Positions 10,494-16,943 of a stretch of DNA of 38,937 nt are shown here, one piece after another (position 1 is the first letter of the stretch; each line of letters starts with the position of its first letter). Under the pieces are notes generated by a model. That model did no database searches and was not told the DNA's origin. It saw nothing but the letters and a program-made list of their open reading frames with translations. The translations under genes and the position numbers were made by a program. The stretch lies in the NCBI RefSeq assembly GCF_001690655.1, contig NZ_LZHQ01000021.1, positions 1 to 38,937 on the forward strand, in the 5' to 3' direction. The stretch comes from Gilliamella sp. Occ3-1. GTDB lineage: Bacteria > Pseudomonadota > Gammaproteobacteria > Enterobacterales > Orbaceae.

Positions 10494-11265
10494 AAAGCGC
10501 TGTTATACTTTACGATATCAGGCAAACAACAAAGTTGAGTTGATTTTTCCTTATCAACAAATAGCAGTAAATAGACCGTTAATTGATCAAACATCGTTTT
10601 CTATTTTAGTTTGGAATATTTTTAAACTAAGAAGGGCTGATTGTCTTGATATGCTTAAACACTATGTTGATAAAACTAAACTTATTATATTACAAGAAGC
10701 ACAAACAACATCGCCGTTAATTAATTTTATTTCACAGCATAATAAAATTGCGGATCATGTTCCAGCATATTGTTTTAATGACATTTATGCTGGAGTCATG
10801 ACAATTTCTGATTCATTACCAACCTCACTTTTTTCTTTTAGAGAAAAAGAACCACTAATCCGTGTTTCTAAATCTGCTTTAGTCACTATTTATCCTATTA
10901 GCAATTCCAAGCAGCAGTTATTAGTTGCTAATATTCATGCTGTAAATTTTAGTATTGGCGTAAAAGTTTATCGTCAGCAAATACATTTGCTATTAAATCA
11001 TATAAAAGAGCATACTGGTCCAGTTATTTTAGCGGGTGATTTTAATGCATGGAGTCGGCAACGATTAAATTTGTTGTATCATTTTGTTCGTTCAATTGAA
11101 CTTAAGCCGGTTAATTTTTTAGTGGATTCTCGAAAAAGATTTATGGGCAGACCGCTTGATTTTGTGTTTTACCGAGGATTACAACTTAATGCGGCTGAAA
11201 TTATTAGTACAACCGCATCAGATCATAATCCTTTATTAGTGAATTTTAGATTGGATTTGCATTGA
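10486..11265 (+). CDS. yafD: YafD-like endonuclease/exonuclease/phosphatase-family protein
   Basis: This 259 aa protein belongs to the Mg-dependent EEP (DNase I/exonuclease III-like) superfamily. Its motifs are [15 protein letters not shown], [11 protein letters not shown] and a C-terminal ASDHNPLLV. The blocks match E. coli YafD, whose cellular substrate is not well established, so I do not assign one. It starts inside the last codons of gshA (ATG at 10486). Its stop codon overlaps the 3' end of convergent mltD by 20 bases. YafD is also next to mltD in E. coli. Confidence 0.88.
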   Translation: MFKKRCYTLRYQANNKVELIFPYQQIAVNRPLIDQTSFSILVWNIFKLRRADCLDMLKHYVDKTKLIILQEAQTTSPLINFISQHNKIADHVPAYCFNDIYAGVMTISDSLPTSLFSFREKEPLIRVSKSALVTIYPISNSKQQLLVANIHAVNFSIGVKVYRQQIHLLLNHIKEHTGPVILAGDFNAWSRQRLNLLYHFVRSIELKPVNFLVDSRKRFMGRPLDFVFYRGLQLNAAEIISTTASDHNPLLVNFRLDLH

Positions 11266-12481
11266 CAAGATTAATTGTCAATATATCACCTTCTTGAACT
11301 CTTGAATTCTTCAGATTATTCCATTGTAATATATCGGTAATTTTCACACGATAGTTTTGAGCTATAGAGTAAAGACTATCTCCTGCTTTGACAAGATAAG
11401 CAATCTTTTTCACATTTTTAGAGAAACTTTCTTTACTCACAATACTGCTGTTTTTAATGAAACCTGATCTAAATTCAAATGGCATATTAGCACGAGGGAG
11501 ATCTTGTAAAAGTTCTGTAATTTCATTCGCAACTAGGTTTTCTGCTTGTAGTTTCTTGAATAAATCTTTAGCATGAACATAAGGAACTAGCAAATGGAAA
11601 GGACCGTTTACTGTTTGTTTCACATATCCAGCATTATATGTCATTAACTCGTCAAGTGATAGTTCTGAGTATTTAGCAATTTTAGCTAATGAAATATTTT
11701 TAGATATATCAATTCTAACGAGGGAATTTTCATAATTACAATCAGGTAACTTGATGCCATATCGTTTGCTATTCTTAACAATATCAATAATTGCTAAAAT
11801 TTTAGGAACATAGTGCATAGTTTCTGTTGGTAAGTCTAGTGACCAATAATTAATTGGTAAACCTTTAGTTCGATTTTTCTCAATAGCTTTTCTAACTCGT
11901 CCTTCGCCTGCATTGTAAGCGGCTAAAGTTAATAGCCAATCGCCATCAAAACGCTTATTTAAATCTTGTAAAAGTGAAATGGCTGAGTTAGTAGATGCAA
12001 TTAGATCTCTACGTGCATCAAATGAACTACTTCGTTGTAGTCCATATTCTTTAGCTGTAATAGGAACAAATTGCCACAATCCTGCTGCGTGAGCAGATGA
12101 TGTAGCAAGTGGATCATAAGCGCTCTCAATAAGAGGAATTAAAGCTAGTTCAGTAGGTAGATTATTTCTACGAAGTTGATTGATAATATAATAAACATAA
12201 GGCTCTGAACGTAAAGCAATCGTTTCAAACCCTTTAGGATTACGTAGTAATCGTTCCCTTTCTGCATTAACTCGGCTATTTTCGGGAACATTTGTATCAA
12301 TCTGATTAAGCATATATTGCCATGGATTCTGAGTGATAGATACATAATTACTGGAACTATTAGTATTATTAGCACTGTTTTTTGAATACTTTATTCTAAC
12401 AACAGGATTATATCTTGACCCATGATGCTGACATGCGATTAAAAACAAACATAATATTGTAAAAATTAATAATTTTTTCAT
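11246..12481 (-). CDS. mltD: Membrane-bound lytic murein transglycosylase D (lipoprotein)
   Basis: MltD cleaves peptidoglycan glycan strands from the outer membrane. The start is set at 12481 because it opens a lipoprotein signal (MKKLLIF... with lipobox LIAC, Cys17); the upstream in-frame extension overlaps gloB and has no family match. The SLT domain is at about residues 100-250, with catalytic Glu119 in LIESAYDP and AGLWQFVP and AYNAGEGRV after it. One LysM repeat is visible at the C-terminus (YLVKAGDSLYSIAQ...). The protein is 411 aa against 452 in E. coli, which has two LysM repeats, so the missing repeat explains the length. It is 40 bases downstream of gloB. Confidence 0.95.
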   Translation of the reverse strand: MKKLLIFTILCLFLIACQHHGSRYNPVVRIKYSKNSANNTNSSSNYVSITQNPWQYMLNQIDTNVPENSRVNAERERLLRNPKGFETIALRSEPYVYYIINQLRRNNLPTELALIPLIESAYDPLATSSAHAAGLWQFVPITAKEYGLQRSSSFDARRDLIASTNSAISLLQDLNKRFDGDWLLTLAAYNAGEGRVRKAIEKNRTKGLPINYWSLDLPTETMHYVPKILAIIDIVKNSKRYGIKLPDCNYENSLVRIDISKNISLAKIAKYSELSLDELMTYNAGYVKQTVNGPFHLLVPYVHAKDLFKKLQAENLVANEITELLQDLPRANMPFEFRSGFIKNSSIVSKESFSKNVKKIAYLVKAGDSLYSIAQNYRVKITDILQWNNLKNSRVQEGDILTINLVNANPI

Positions 12482-12521
12482 TAGTCCGTAAGTTTTGCCT
12501 AAATTAAGCTCAATAGTATAC

Positions 12522-13250
12522 CTAAAAAATGTCTTTTTGGCTTCTAAAAAAAACAAACAAATCTAATTTGTTTTTAAATTTAAACTTCTTTTGCAATTCT
12601 TTTTCATGACATCGCATGAATAAGTTAATGTTTTTTTCGTCAGACAACTTAGACGGTAACGTCATTGATTTATTAGAAATGGAATCTAAATAGTTTTTGA
12701 TGTTTTTGTCATCGGGCAGCATTTGGGACGCAAATGCTAAATTTGATAAAGTATATTCATGACCTGCACAGATTAAAGTATCATTAGGCAATTGTTTTAA
12801 ATGCTTTAAAGAATTTAACATTTGTTCATGAGTACCTTCAAAAATCCTTCCACAACCGGCTGAAAATAAAGTATCTCCAGAAAATAAATAGGGCCTGCAA
12901 TAATATGCCAAATGACCAAGAGTGTGCCCTGGTACTTCTATAACTTCAAAACTAAAATCACCAATACAGACTTTATCTTGTTTAATAAGATAATTAATTG
13001 GTAAATTGATTTCACTTGGACCGTAAACATCAATATCTTGGTATTGAGCTTTTAATTGGTTTACTCCTCCAGTGTGATCAATATGGTGATGAGTAAGTAA
13101 AATTCCAAGGGGTATTAATTTATGCTTATTAATATAATTAATAACAGGTTCTGCTTCCCCAGAATCGATAATTATGGCTTGGTTACTGGCATTGGTTAGA
13201 ATCCAAATATAATTATCCTTTAAGGATGCAATGCTATGTAGTTTATACAT
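12522..13250 (-). CDS. gloB: Hydroxyacylglutathione hydrolase (glyoxalase II)
   Basis: GloB hydrolyses S-D-lactoylglutathione to D-lactate and glutathione, the second step of methylglyoxal detoxification. It is a metallo-beta-lactamase fold enzyme with the di-metal signature THHHIDHTGG (H54, H56, D58, H59), GHTLGH, SGDTLFSAGCGR and AGHEYTLSN. Length (242 aa) is close to E. coli GloB (251 aa). The pathway depends on glutathione, made through gshA nearby. It is followed on the same strand by mltD, as in E. coli. Confidence 0.96.
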   Translation of the reverse strand: MYKLHSIASLKDNYIWILTNASNQAIIIDSGEAEPVINYINKHKLIPLGILLTHHHIDHTGGVNQLKAQYQDIDVYGPSEINLPINYLIKQDKVCIGDFSFEVIEVPGHTLGHLAYYCRPYLFSGDTLFSAGCGRIFEGTHEQMLNSLKHLKQLPNDTLICAGHEYTLSNLAFASQMLPDDKNIKNYLDSISNKSMTLPSKLSDEKNINLFMRCHEKELQKKFKFKNKLDLFVFFRSQKDIF

Positions 13251-13335
13251 TTTAATTTTTTACCATTAATTATAAATTATGTCGTTAAAAGCAAATAAAC
13301 TTTTTAAAATTGAATAAAAATATTTAATTAATACA

Positions 13336-13809
13336 TTAACCATTTATGCATTGTTCAAATATAGTATCTTGTAGTGTAGGGGATTGAGCTTGTGTTTTAG
13401 CTATAATGTCACAACGCTCGTTTTCAATATGCCCAGCATGACCTTTGACCCAAATCCATTCAATTTTGTGAGTTTGTACTACTTGATCAAGTCTTTTCCA
13501 TAAATCAACATTTTTTACTGGTTTTTTGTTGGCGGTCTTCCAACCATTTTTTTTCCAACCATGTATCCAATTAATAATTCCATTTCGCAAATATTGACTA
13601 TCAGAATATAATTCAATTTGACAAGGCTGCTTTAATTGCTCTAAAGCAACAATTGCAGCTAATAATTCCATACGATTATTCGTAGTTTTAAAAAAACCTT
13701 CTGATAATATTTTTTCGTTTGTTTTATATTTTAAAATTGCAGCATAACCACCAGAACCGGGGTTACCTAGGCAAGAGCCATCAGTATATATTTCAATTTT
13801 TTTTAACAT
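13336..13809 (-). CDS. rnhA: Ribonuclease HI
   Basis: RNase HI degrades the RNA strand of RNA-DNA hybrids and removes R-loops and primer RNA. All four catalytic acids sit at the E. coli positions: D10 ([11 protein letters not shown]), E48 (NNRMELLA), D70 (YSDSQY) and D134 (NERCDIIA), plus H124 (KGHAGH). The basic protrusion ([12 protein letters not shown]) is present. Length (157 aa) is typical. It is divergent from dnaQ across about 180 bases, the same arrangement as in E. coli. Confidence 0.98.
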   Translation of the reverse strand: MLKKIEIYTDGSCLGNPGSGGYAAILKYKTNEKILSEGFFKTTNNRMELLAAIVALEQLKQPCQIELYSDSQYLRNGIINWIHGWKKNGWKTANKKPVKNVDLWKRLDQVVQTHKIEWIWVKGHAGHIENERCDIIAKTQAQSPTLQDTIFEQCING

Positions 13810-13988
13810 CTTTTTAATTTCATTTATGACTATTTAAATTTTTTATTAATTTATTTACTGTAATTCTGTGACTTAAGTAAATTAAGAACTATATTAATTT
13901 TTGAATGTATCAACTTTAAGGAATTTTGGTGCTAGACTATACCACTAAATAAAAGTTTTTCCCAACGATTGATATAAAAGAGAAGAAA

Positions 13989-14723
13989 GTGATCCATAAT
14001 TCTACACGACAAATTGTATTAGATACTGAAACGACAGGTATGAACCAAGAAGGTAATAATCATTATGAAGGACATAAGATTATTGAAATTGGCGCTGTTG
14101 AAATTATTAATCGACGTTTAACTGGTAACCATTTTCATGTTTACATAAACCCCGAACGCTTAATTGATGAAGATGCATTTAAAGTGCATGGAATCAGTGA
14201 TGATTTTGTTAAAGATAAACCTATATTTAAAAATGTTGCTCACGATTTTATTAAATTTATAGATGGTGCCGAGTTAATTATCCATAATGCATCATTTGAC
14301 GTAGGTTTTATGGATTATGAATTTCGTCTTTGTGGTCTGGATTTTAAAACAGCTGATCATTGTATTATTACTGATACCTTGGCTATGGCAAGGCGTTTGT
14401 TTCCAGGTAAACGTAATAATTTAGATGTGTTATGTGAACGTTATCAGATAGATAATTCCCACCGAACATTGCATGGTGCATTATTAGATGCTGAGATTTT
14501 AGCTGAAGTCTATTTAGCTATGACAGGTGGGCAAACGACATTGTCTTTTAGTTCTGAAGATAATAACTCATCTTTATTAGAATCTAATTCAATTAAAAGA
14601 GTAGAACGTAATGGTGTGCCTTTGAAAGTAATCAGAGCCACAGGACATGAACTTTCTGAACATGAGATTATTTTAAAAAAAATTGACAAAAAAAGTGGGG
14701 GAGCATTGTGGAATATAAATTAA
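13989..14723 (+). CDS. dnaQ: DNA polymerase III epsilon subunit (proofreading exonuclease)
   Basis: Epsilon is the 3'-5' proofreading subunit of the replicative polymerase core. The DEDDh residues are visible: D12/E14 (LDTETTGM), D104 (ASFDVGFMD), H162 and D167 (LHGALLDAE). The C-terminal tail that binds the alpha subunit follows TGGQTTLSF after a short variable linker and ends in GGALWNIN. The start is GTG at 13989, because no ATG exists upstream of the conserved TRQIVLDTETTG. Length (244 aa) matches E. coli (243). The tRNA-Asp gene follows, as aspV does in E. coli. Confidence 0.97.
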   Translation: MIHNSTRQIVLDTETTGMNQEGNNHYEGHKIIEIGAVEIINRRLTGNHFHVYINPERLIDEDAFKVHGISDDFVKDKPIFKNVAHDFIKFIDGAELIIHNASFDVGFMDYEFRLCGLDFKTADHCIITDTLAMARRLFPGKRNNLDVLCERYQIDNSHRTLHGALLDAEILAEVYLAMTGGQTTLSFSSEDNNSSLLESNSIKRVERNGVPLKVIRATGHELSEHEIILKKIDKKSGGALWNIN

Positions 14724-14766
14724 TGATTGTTTTGTATTCAATTGATCGTATATTTTAAAAATTTTA

Positions 14767-14795
14767 TTGACGAGAATAAAAATAATCTTTAATAT
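14767..14795 (+). promoter_or_regulatory. Sigma-70 promoter of the tRNA-Asp gene
   Basis: TTGACG and TAATAT are separated by exactly 17 bases. A C-rich discriminator (cacgcc) follows the -10 element, as in stable-RNA promoters. The tRNA begins 44 bases after the -10 hexamer, leaving room for a short 5' leader to be processed by RNase P. Confidence 0.75.
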
Positions 14796-14839
14796 CACGC
14801 CTACTTTAACGTTTCGACGTTAAAGCTATCAAATAAAGC

Positions 14840-14916
14840 GGAGCGGTAGTTCAGTTGGTTAGAATACCTGCCTGTCACGCAGGGGGTCGCGGGTTCGAGC
14901 CCCGTCCGTTCCGCCA
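14840..14916 (+). tRNA. aspV: tRNA-Asp (GTC)
   Basis: The 77-base sequence folds as a standard cloverleaf. The acceptor stem GGAGCGG pairs with CCGTTCC (one G-T wobble), the D-loop holds AGTTGGTTAGA, the anticodon GTC is at 14874-14876 in CCTGTCACG, and the T-arm is GCGGGTTCGAGCCCCGT. CCA is encoded. It is nearly identical to enterobacterial tRNA-Asp and lies after dnaQ, the place of aspV in E. coli; the symbol rests on that synteny. No clear terminator follows. Confidence 0.97.
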
Positions 14917-15005
14917 ATTCAAATTTTCTAATTGCACTTTTATAATATAATCAACATCGCCATAATTGAATTGAATACTGAAACCTTTCTAAGTCACATT
15001 TAATA

Positions 15006-15290
15006 ATGTTTAAAAAATGGTTTTTTATAATTATGGGTAGTGCTTCATTTTTATTGGGACAGTTAGTATTTTCGTGCAGCTCCTACCAAAAGTGCTTTTT
15101 TATTTATTAACGACCTATTTTTTGAACAATATCTCAGATCGTCTTTATAGCTATTTTACTGATAATCATTACTATCAAACTTATATATAAAAAAAGAAAG
15201 CAACAAAAATAAATTTGTTTGAAATGTTAGCAATGGCCTTAATTGTATTGTAAATACCTTTTATTTTATTATTTTAGGAAAAATTAAGAA
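15006..15290 (+). pseudogene. Decayed DUF454 (YbaN-like) inner-membrane protein gene
   Basis: An ATG at 15006 opens a short hydrophobic ORF (MFKKWFFIIMGSASFLLG...) that stops at 15110. From position 56 in the line (15056) the -1 frame continues with GTVSIFVQLLP and LLTTYFLNNISDRLYSYF, then a YxxYI segment. This order, including the LGT-x-FxxLLPTTPF-like core, is the DUF454/YbaN pattern. One G lost from the G3 run at 15056-15058 would join the two frames. Further stops occur at about 15187 and beyond, before a weak relic (FIILGKIKNAVG) near 15280. No intact protein can be made. It accounts for most of the 450-base gap between the tRNA and pyrD. Confidence 0.6.
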
Positions 15291-15310
15291 TGCAGTAGGG
15301 TATATGGGCA

Positions 15311-15341
15311 GTAAAAAATTACAGGGTAAGTTACCCTGTAA
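15311..15341 (-). terminator. Intrinsic terminator of pyrD
   Basis: A perfect 10-base stem (TTACAGGGTA/TACCCTGTAA) with a 3-base loop is followed, on the minus strand, by a run of six T. It lies 28 bases past the pyrD stop. Confidence 0.8.
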
Positions 15342-15368
15342 CAAATGTGAGCCTAACTGTAAATAATT

Positions 15369-16421
15369 TTATTTAAGATTTTTCTTAATTTCTATAGCAA
15401 GCATTGGGTTCCACATGGCACCTGTAGCACTCATGATAGCATCGGCTCCATTATCAATAAACTGACGATAATGTTCACTAGAACTAACACCACCAACACC
15501 AACAATAACAAATTTTAGATCCATTTCTTTTCGATATTTAGCTAATCTACTTACCATATCTAAACCAGCCCAACGAATTGCATCTCCACAGACACCGCCT
15601 TCTTTTCTATTTTCACCTAAGGCAGGATTACCTTTAGCATCAACTGGTTTAGCTGACAGTGTGTTAATTGCACTTAAGCCGTCGATAATAGAACCGACAC
15701 GAGTCAATAAAGAAACGATCCTTTCATCATCAGGGAAATAGGCTAGTTTTAAAATAAGTGGGCGATCAGGAACAGCTGTTTTAATAGCGTTAACAATGCG
15801 TTCGACTTTATCTATATCAAAGCAAAGTAGTTTACTTGCTCCTTCGTTTGGGCAACTTAAATTTGCTTCAAGAATAGGCGCATTGGTTTCTCTAACTAAT
15901 TTTGCAGCTAAAGCATAATCGTTTTCTATTGCTTCATTGCTTTGCGTCCCCTGAAAACTACCAATTACATATTGCCCATGACCTGCAGATTTTACTGCAT
16001 CAGCCATATCTGGTTGCCAAATATCTGGAGAAAAAGAAGGAACCCCAAAAGAGTTGGTAATTGATAGAGGTTGATTGTAAGCAGTATCAGCTAATACTGT
16101 ATCTAAATTACACGATAATTTACCTTTAGGATGAACTGATAACACATTCGGTAATGGATGACATTTATGTAGTTTTGTTCGAACTGTTTTATATACGCAT
16201 AAATCAAATCCATAGGCAAATGCAGCTTTTATGTAGTTTGCATTTAATAAAGGACCTGCCGGTATACCAAATGGTAAATTAACGTCATGGTTTAAAAATT
16301 TTGAAGATTTTGTTGGGATTTGCTCAGCTTTATCTAATTGTGTAAAAAGCCCAAATGGTCCTTGAGCATAATTATCTTCGTAGCTTATAGAAGGATTATA
16401 AAAAGGTGTTAAAGATTCCAT
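15369..16421 (-). CDS. pyrD: Dihydroorotate dehydrogenase, class-1-like
   Basis: The protein is a flavin TIM-barrel enzyme of the dihydroorotate dehydrogenase family, which oxidises dihydroorotate to orotate in pyrimidine synthesis. Family signatures are FGIPAGP, NSFGVPS, ANLSCPNEG (Cys in the catalytic-base position, as in class 1 enzymes; class 2 use Ser), LKLAY, INT, GVGGVSS and ATGAMWNP. It lacks the N-terminal membrane helix of the class 2 PyrD found in E. coli, so it is expected to be soluble. At 350 aa it is longer than class 1A enzymes (about 311 aa). A dihydropyrimidine-dehydrogenase-like role cannot be excluded. The leader attenuator upstream supports a pyrimidine role. An AGGAG lies 5 bases before the ATG. 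Confidence 0.8.
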   Translation of the reverse strand: MESLTPFYNPSISYEDNYAQGPFGLFTQLDKAEQIPTKSSKFLNHDVNLPFGIPAGPLLNANYIKAAFAYGFDLCVYKTVRTKLHKCHPLPNVLSVHPKGKLSCNLDTVLADTAYNQPLSITNSFGVPSFSPDIWQPDMADAVKSAGHGQYVIGSFQGTQSNEAIENDYALAAKLVRETNAPILEANLSCPNEGASKLLCFDIDKVERIVNAIKTAVPDRPLILKLAYFPDDERIVSLLTRVGSIIDGLSAINTLSAKPVDAKGNPALGENRKEGGVCGDAIRWAGLDMVSRLAKYRKEMDLKFVIVGVGGVSSSEHYRQFIDNGADAIMSATGAMWNPMLAIEIKKNLK

Positions 16422-16600
16422 ACTATCTCCTGATCATGCATGTTCTTAAAGTGAAGTTGGGTATTAAGTTGTAATAAAAATAAAATGAATAAGGTTTTAG
16501 AGTCCAAAAAAAATCCTCCATAAGGAGGATTAAGAAATAGGAACAATAGAGAGTAGAAAGATGGGGTTGATTCAGAACTGCCAATTGGAATTAAAGACAT
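16409..16600 (-). CDS. Putative pyrD leader peptide (63 codons), overlapping the pyrD start
   Basis: An ATG at 16600, about 26 bases after the predicted transcription start and preceded by AGAGAA, opens a 63-codon frame. It reads through a pyrimidine-rich stretch (residues FYSLLFLFL), across the intrinsic terminator at 16506-16531 (NPPYGGFF) and past the pyrD initiation codon. Its stop at 16409-16411 overlaps the first codons of pyrD. This matches the layout of the E. coli pyrBI leader, where translation close behind the polymerase stops the terminator hairpin forming. The peptide itself has no recognisable domain. The frame is open further upstream, but that part lies before the promoter. 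Confidence 0.55.
   Translation of the reverse strand: MSLIPIGSSESTPSFYSLLFLFLNPPYGGFFLDSKTLFILFLLQLNTQLHFKNMHDQEIVWNL
16506..16531 (-). terminator. Leader terminator (attenuator) upstream of pyrD
   Basis: On the minus strand an 8-base perfect stem (AATCCTCC/GGAGGATT, loop TTAT) runs directly into eight T. It lies between the promoter and the pyrD start, inside the leader ORF. A U/C-rich transcript segment precedes it (RNA from about 16562 to 16532). The position makes it an attenuator and not the end of another gene, because no gene lies upstream on this strand. Confidence 0.8.
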
Positions 16601-16632
16601 TAAGTTATTCTCTATTGTGTAAATTTGTACAC

Positions 16633-16660
16633 ATTTTATCTGAATAAAATTAAAGTTCAA
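16633..16660 (-). promoter_or_regulatory. Sigma-70 promoter of the pyrD leader transcript
   Basis: On the minus strand TTGAAC (16660-16655) and TAAAAT (16638-16633) are 16 bases apart, giving a likely start near 16626. It is the best promoter-like match upstream of the leader ORF. Confidence 0.55.
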
Positions 16661-16943
16661 TATAAAAATCATAAAAATATTTAACCAAATGAAAAGGTTA
16701 TAGTATTTTTTTCTAGATTTTAAATCATAAATCCGACAATATAATCTCTCTAAAATACCCAAAATAAGCATGACCTTATCCTATTTATCGTGATAATTTT
16801 ATAATTGCTTAATAACACTAAAAAAATTTCTGTCTAAAAAATGATACTTGTTGTTATTAATGTAGATAATCCATGTGGAGAGTAACTATTGTTAATGTTA
16901 TCATAATTAAAAAGTTTAAATACTAGTGAGTAGGTATATAAAA
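16661..16943. other. Intergenic region between pyrD and the fumarate-reductase gene
   Basis: This A+T-rich divergent region holds the 5' side of both transcription units. I see no conserved gene. The open minus frame up to 16771 lies upstream of the pyrD promoter and has no family features. I found no full-consensus FNR (TTGAT-N4-ATCAA) site. Confidence 0.4.

Noticed and set aside
12145..12375. Alternative 76-codon minus-strand frame inside mltD
   Set aside because: It overlaps the well-conserved mltD coding sequence in another frame and has no family features.
16601..16771. Upstream part of a 120-codon open frame on the minus strand before pyrD
   Set aside because: It lies before the best promoter, is A+T-rich with no domain or ribosome site, and only the last 63 codons make sense as a leader peptide.
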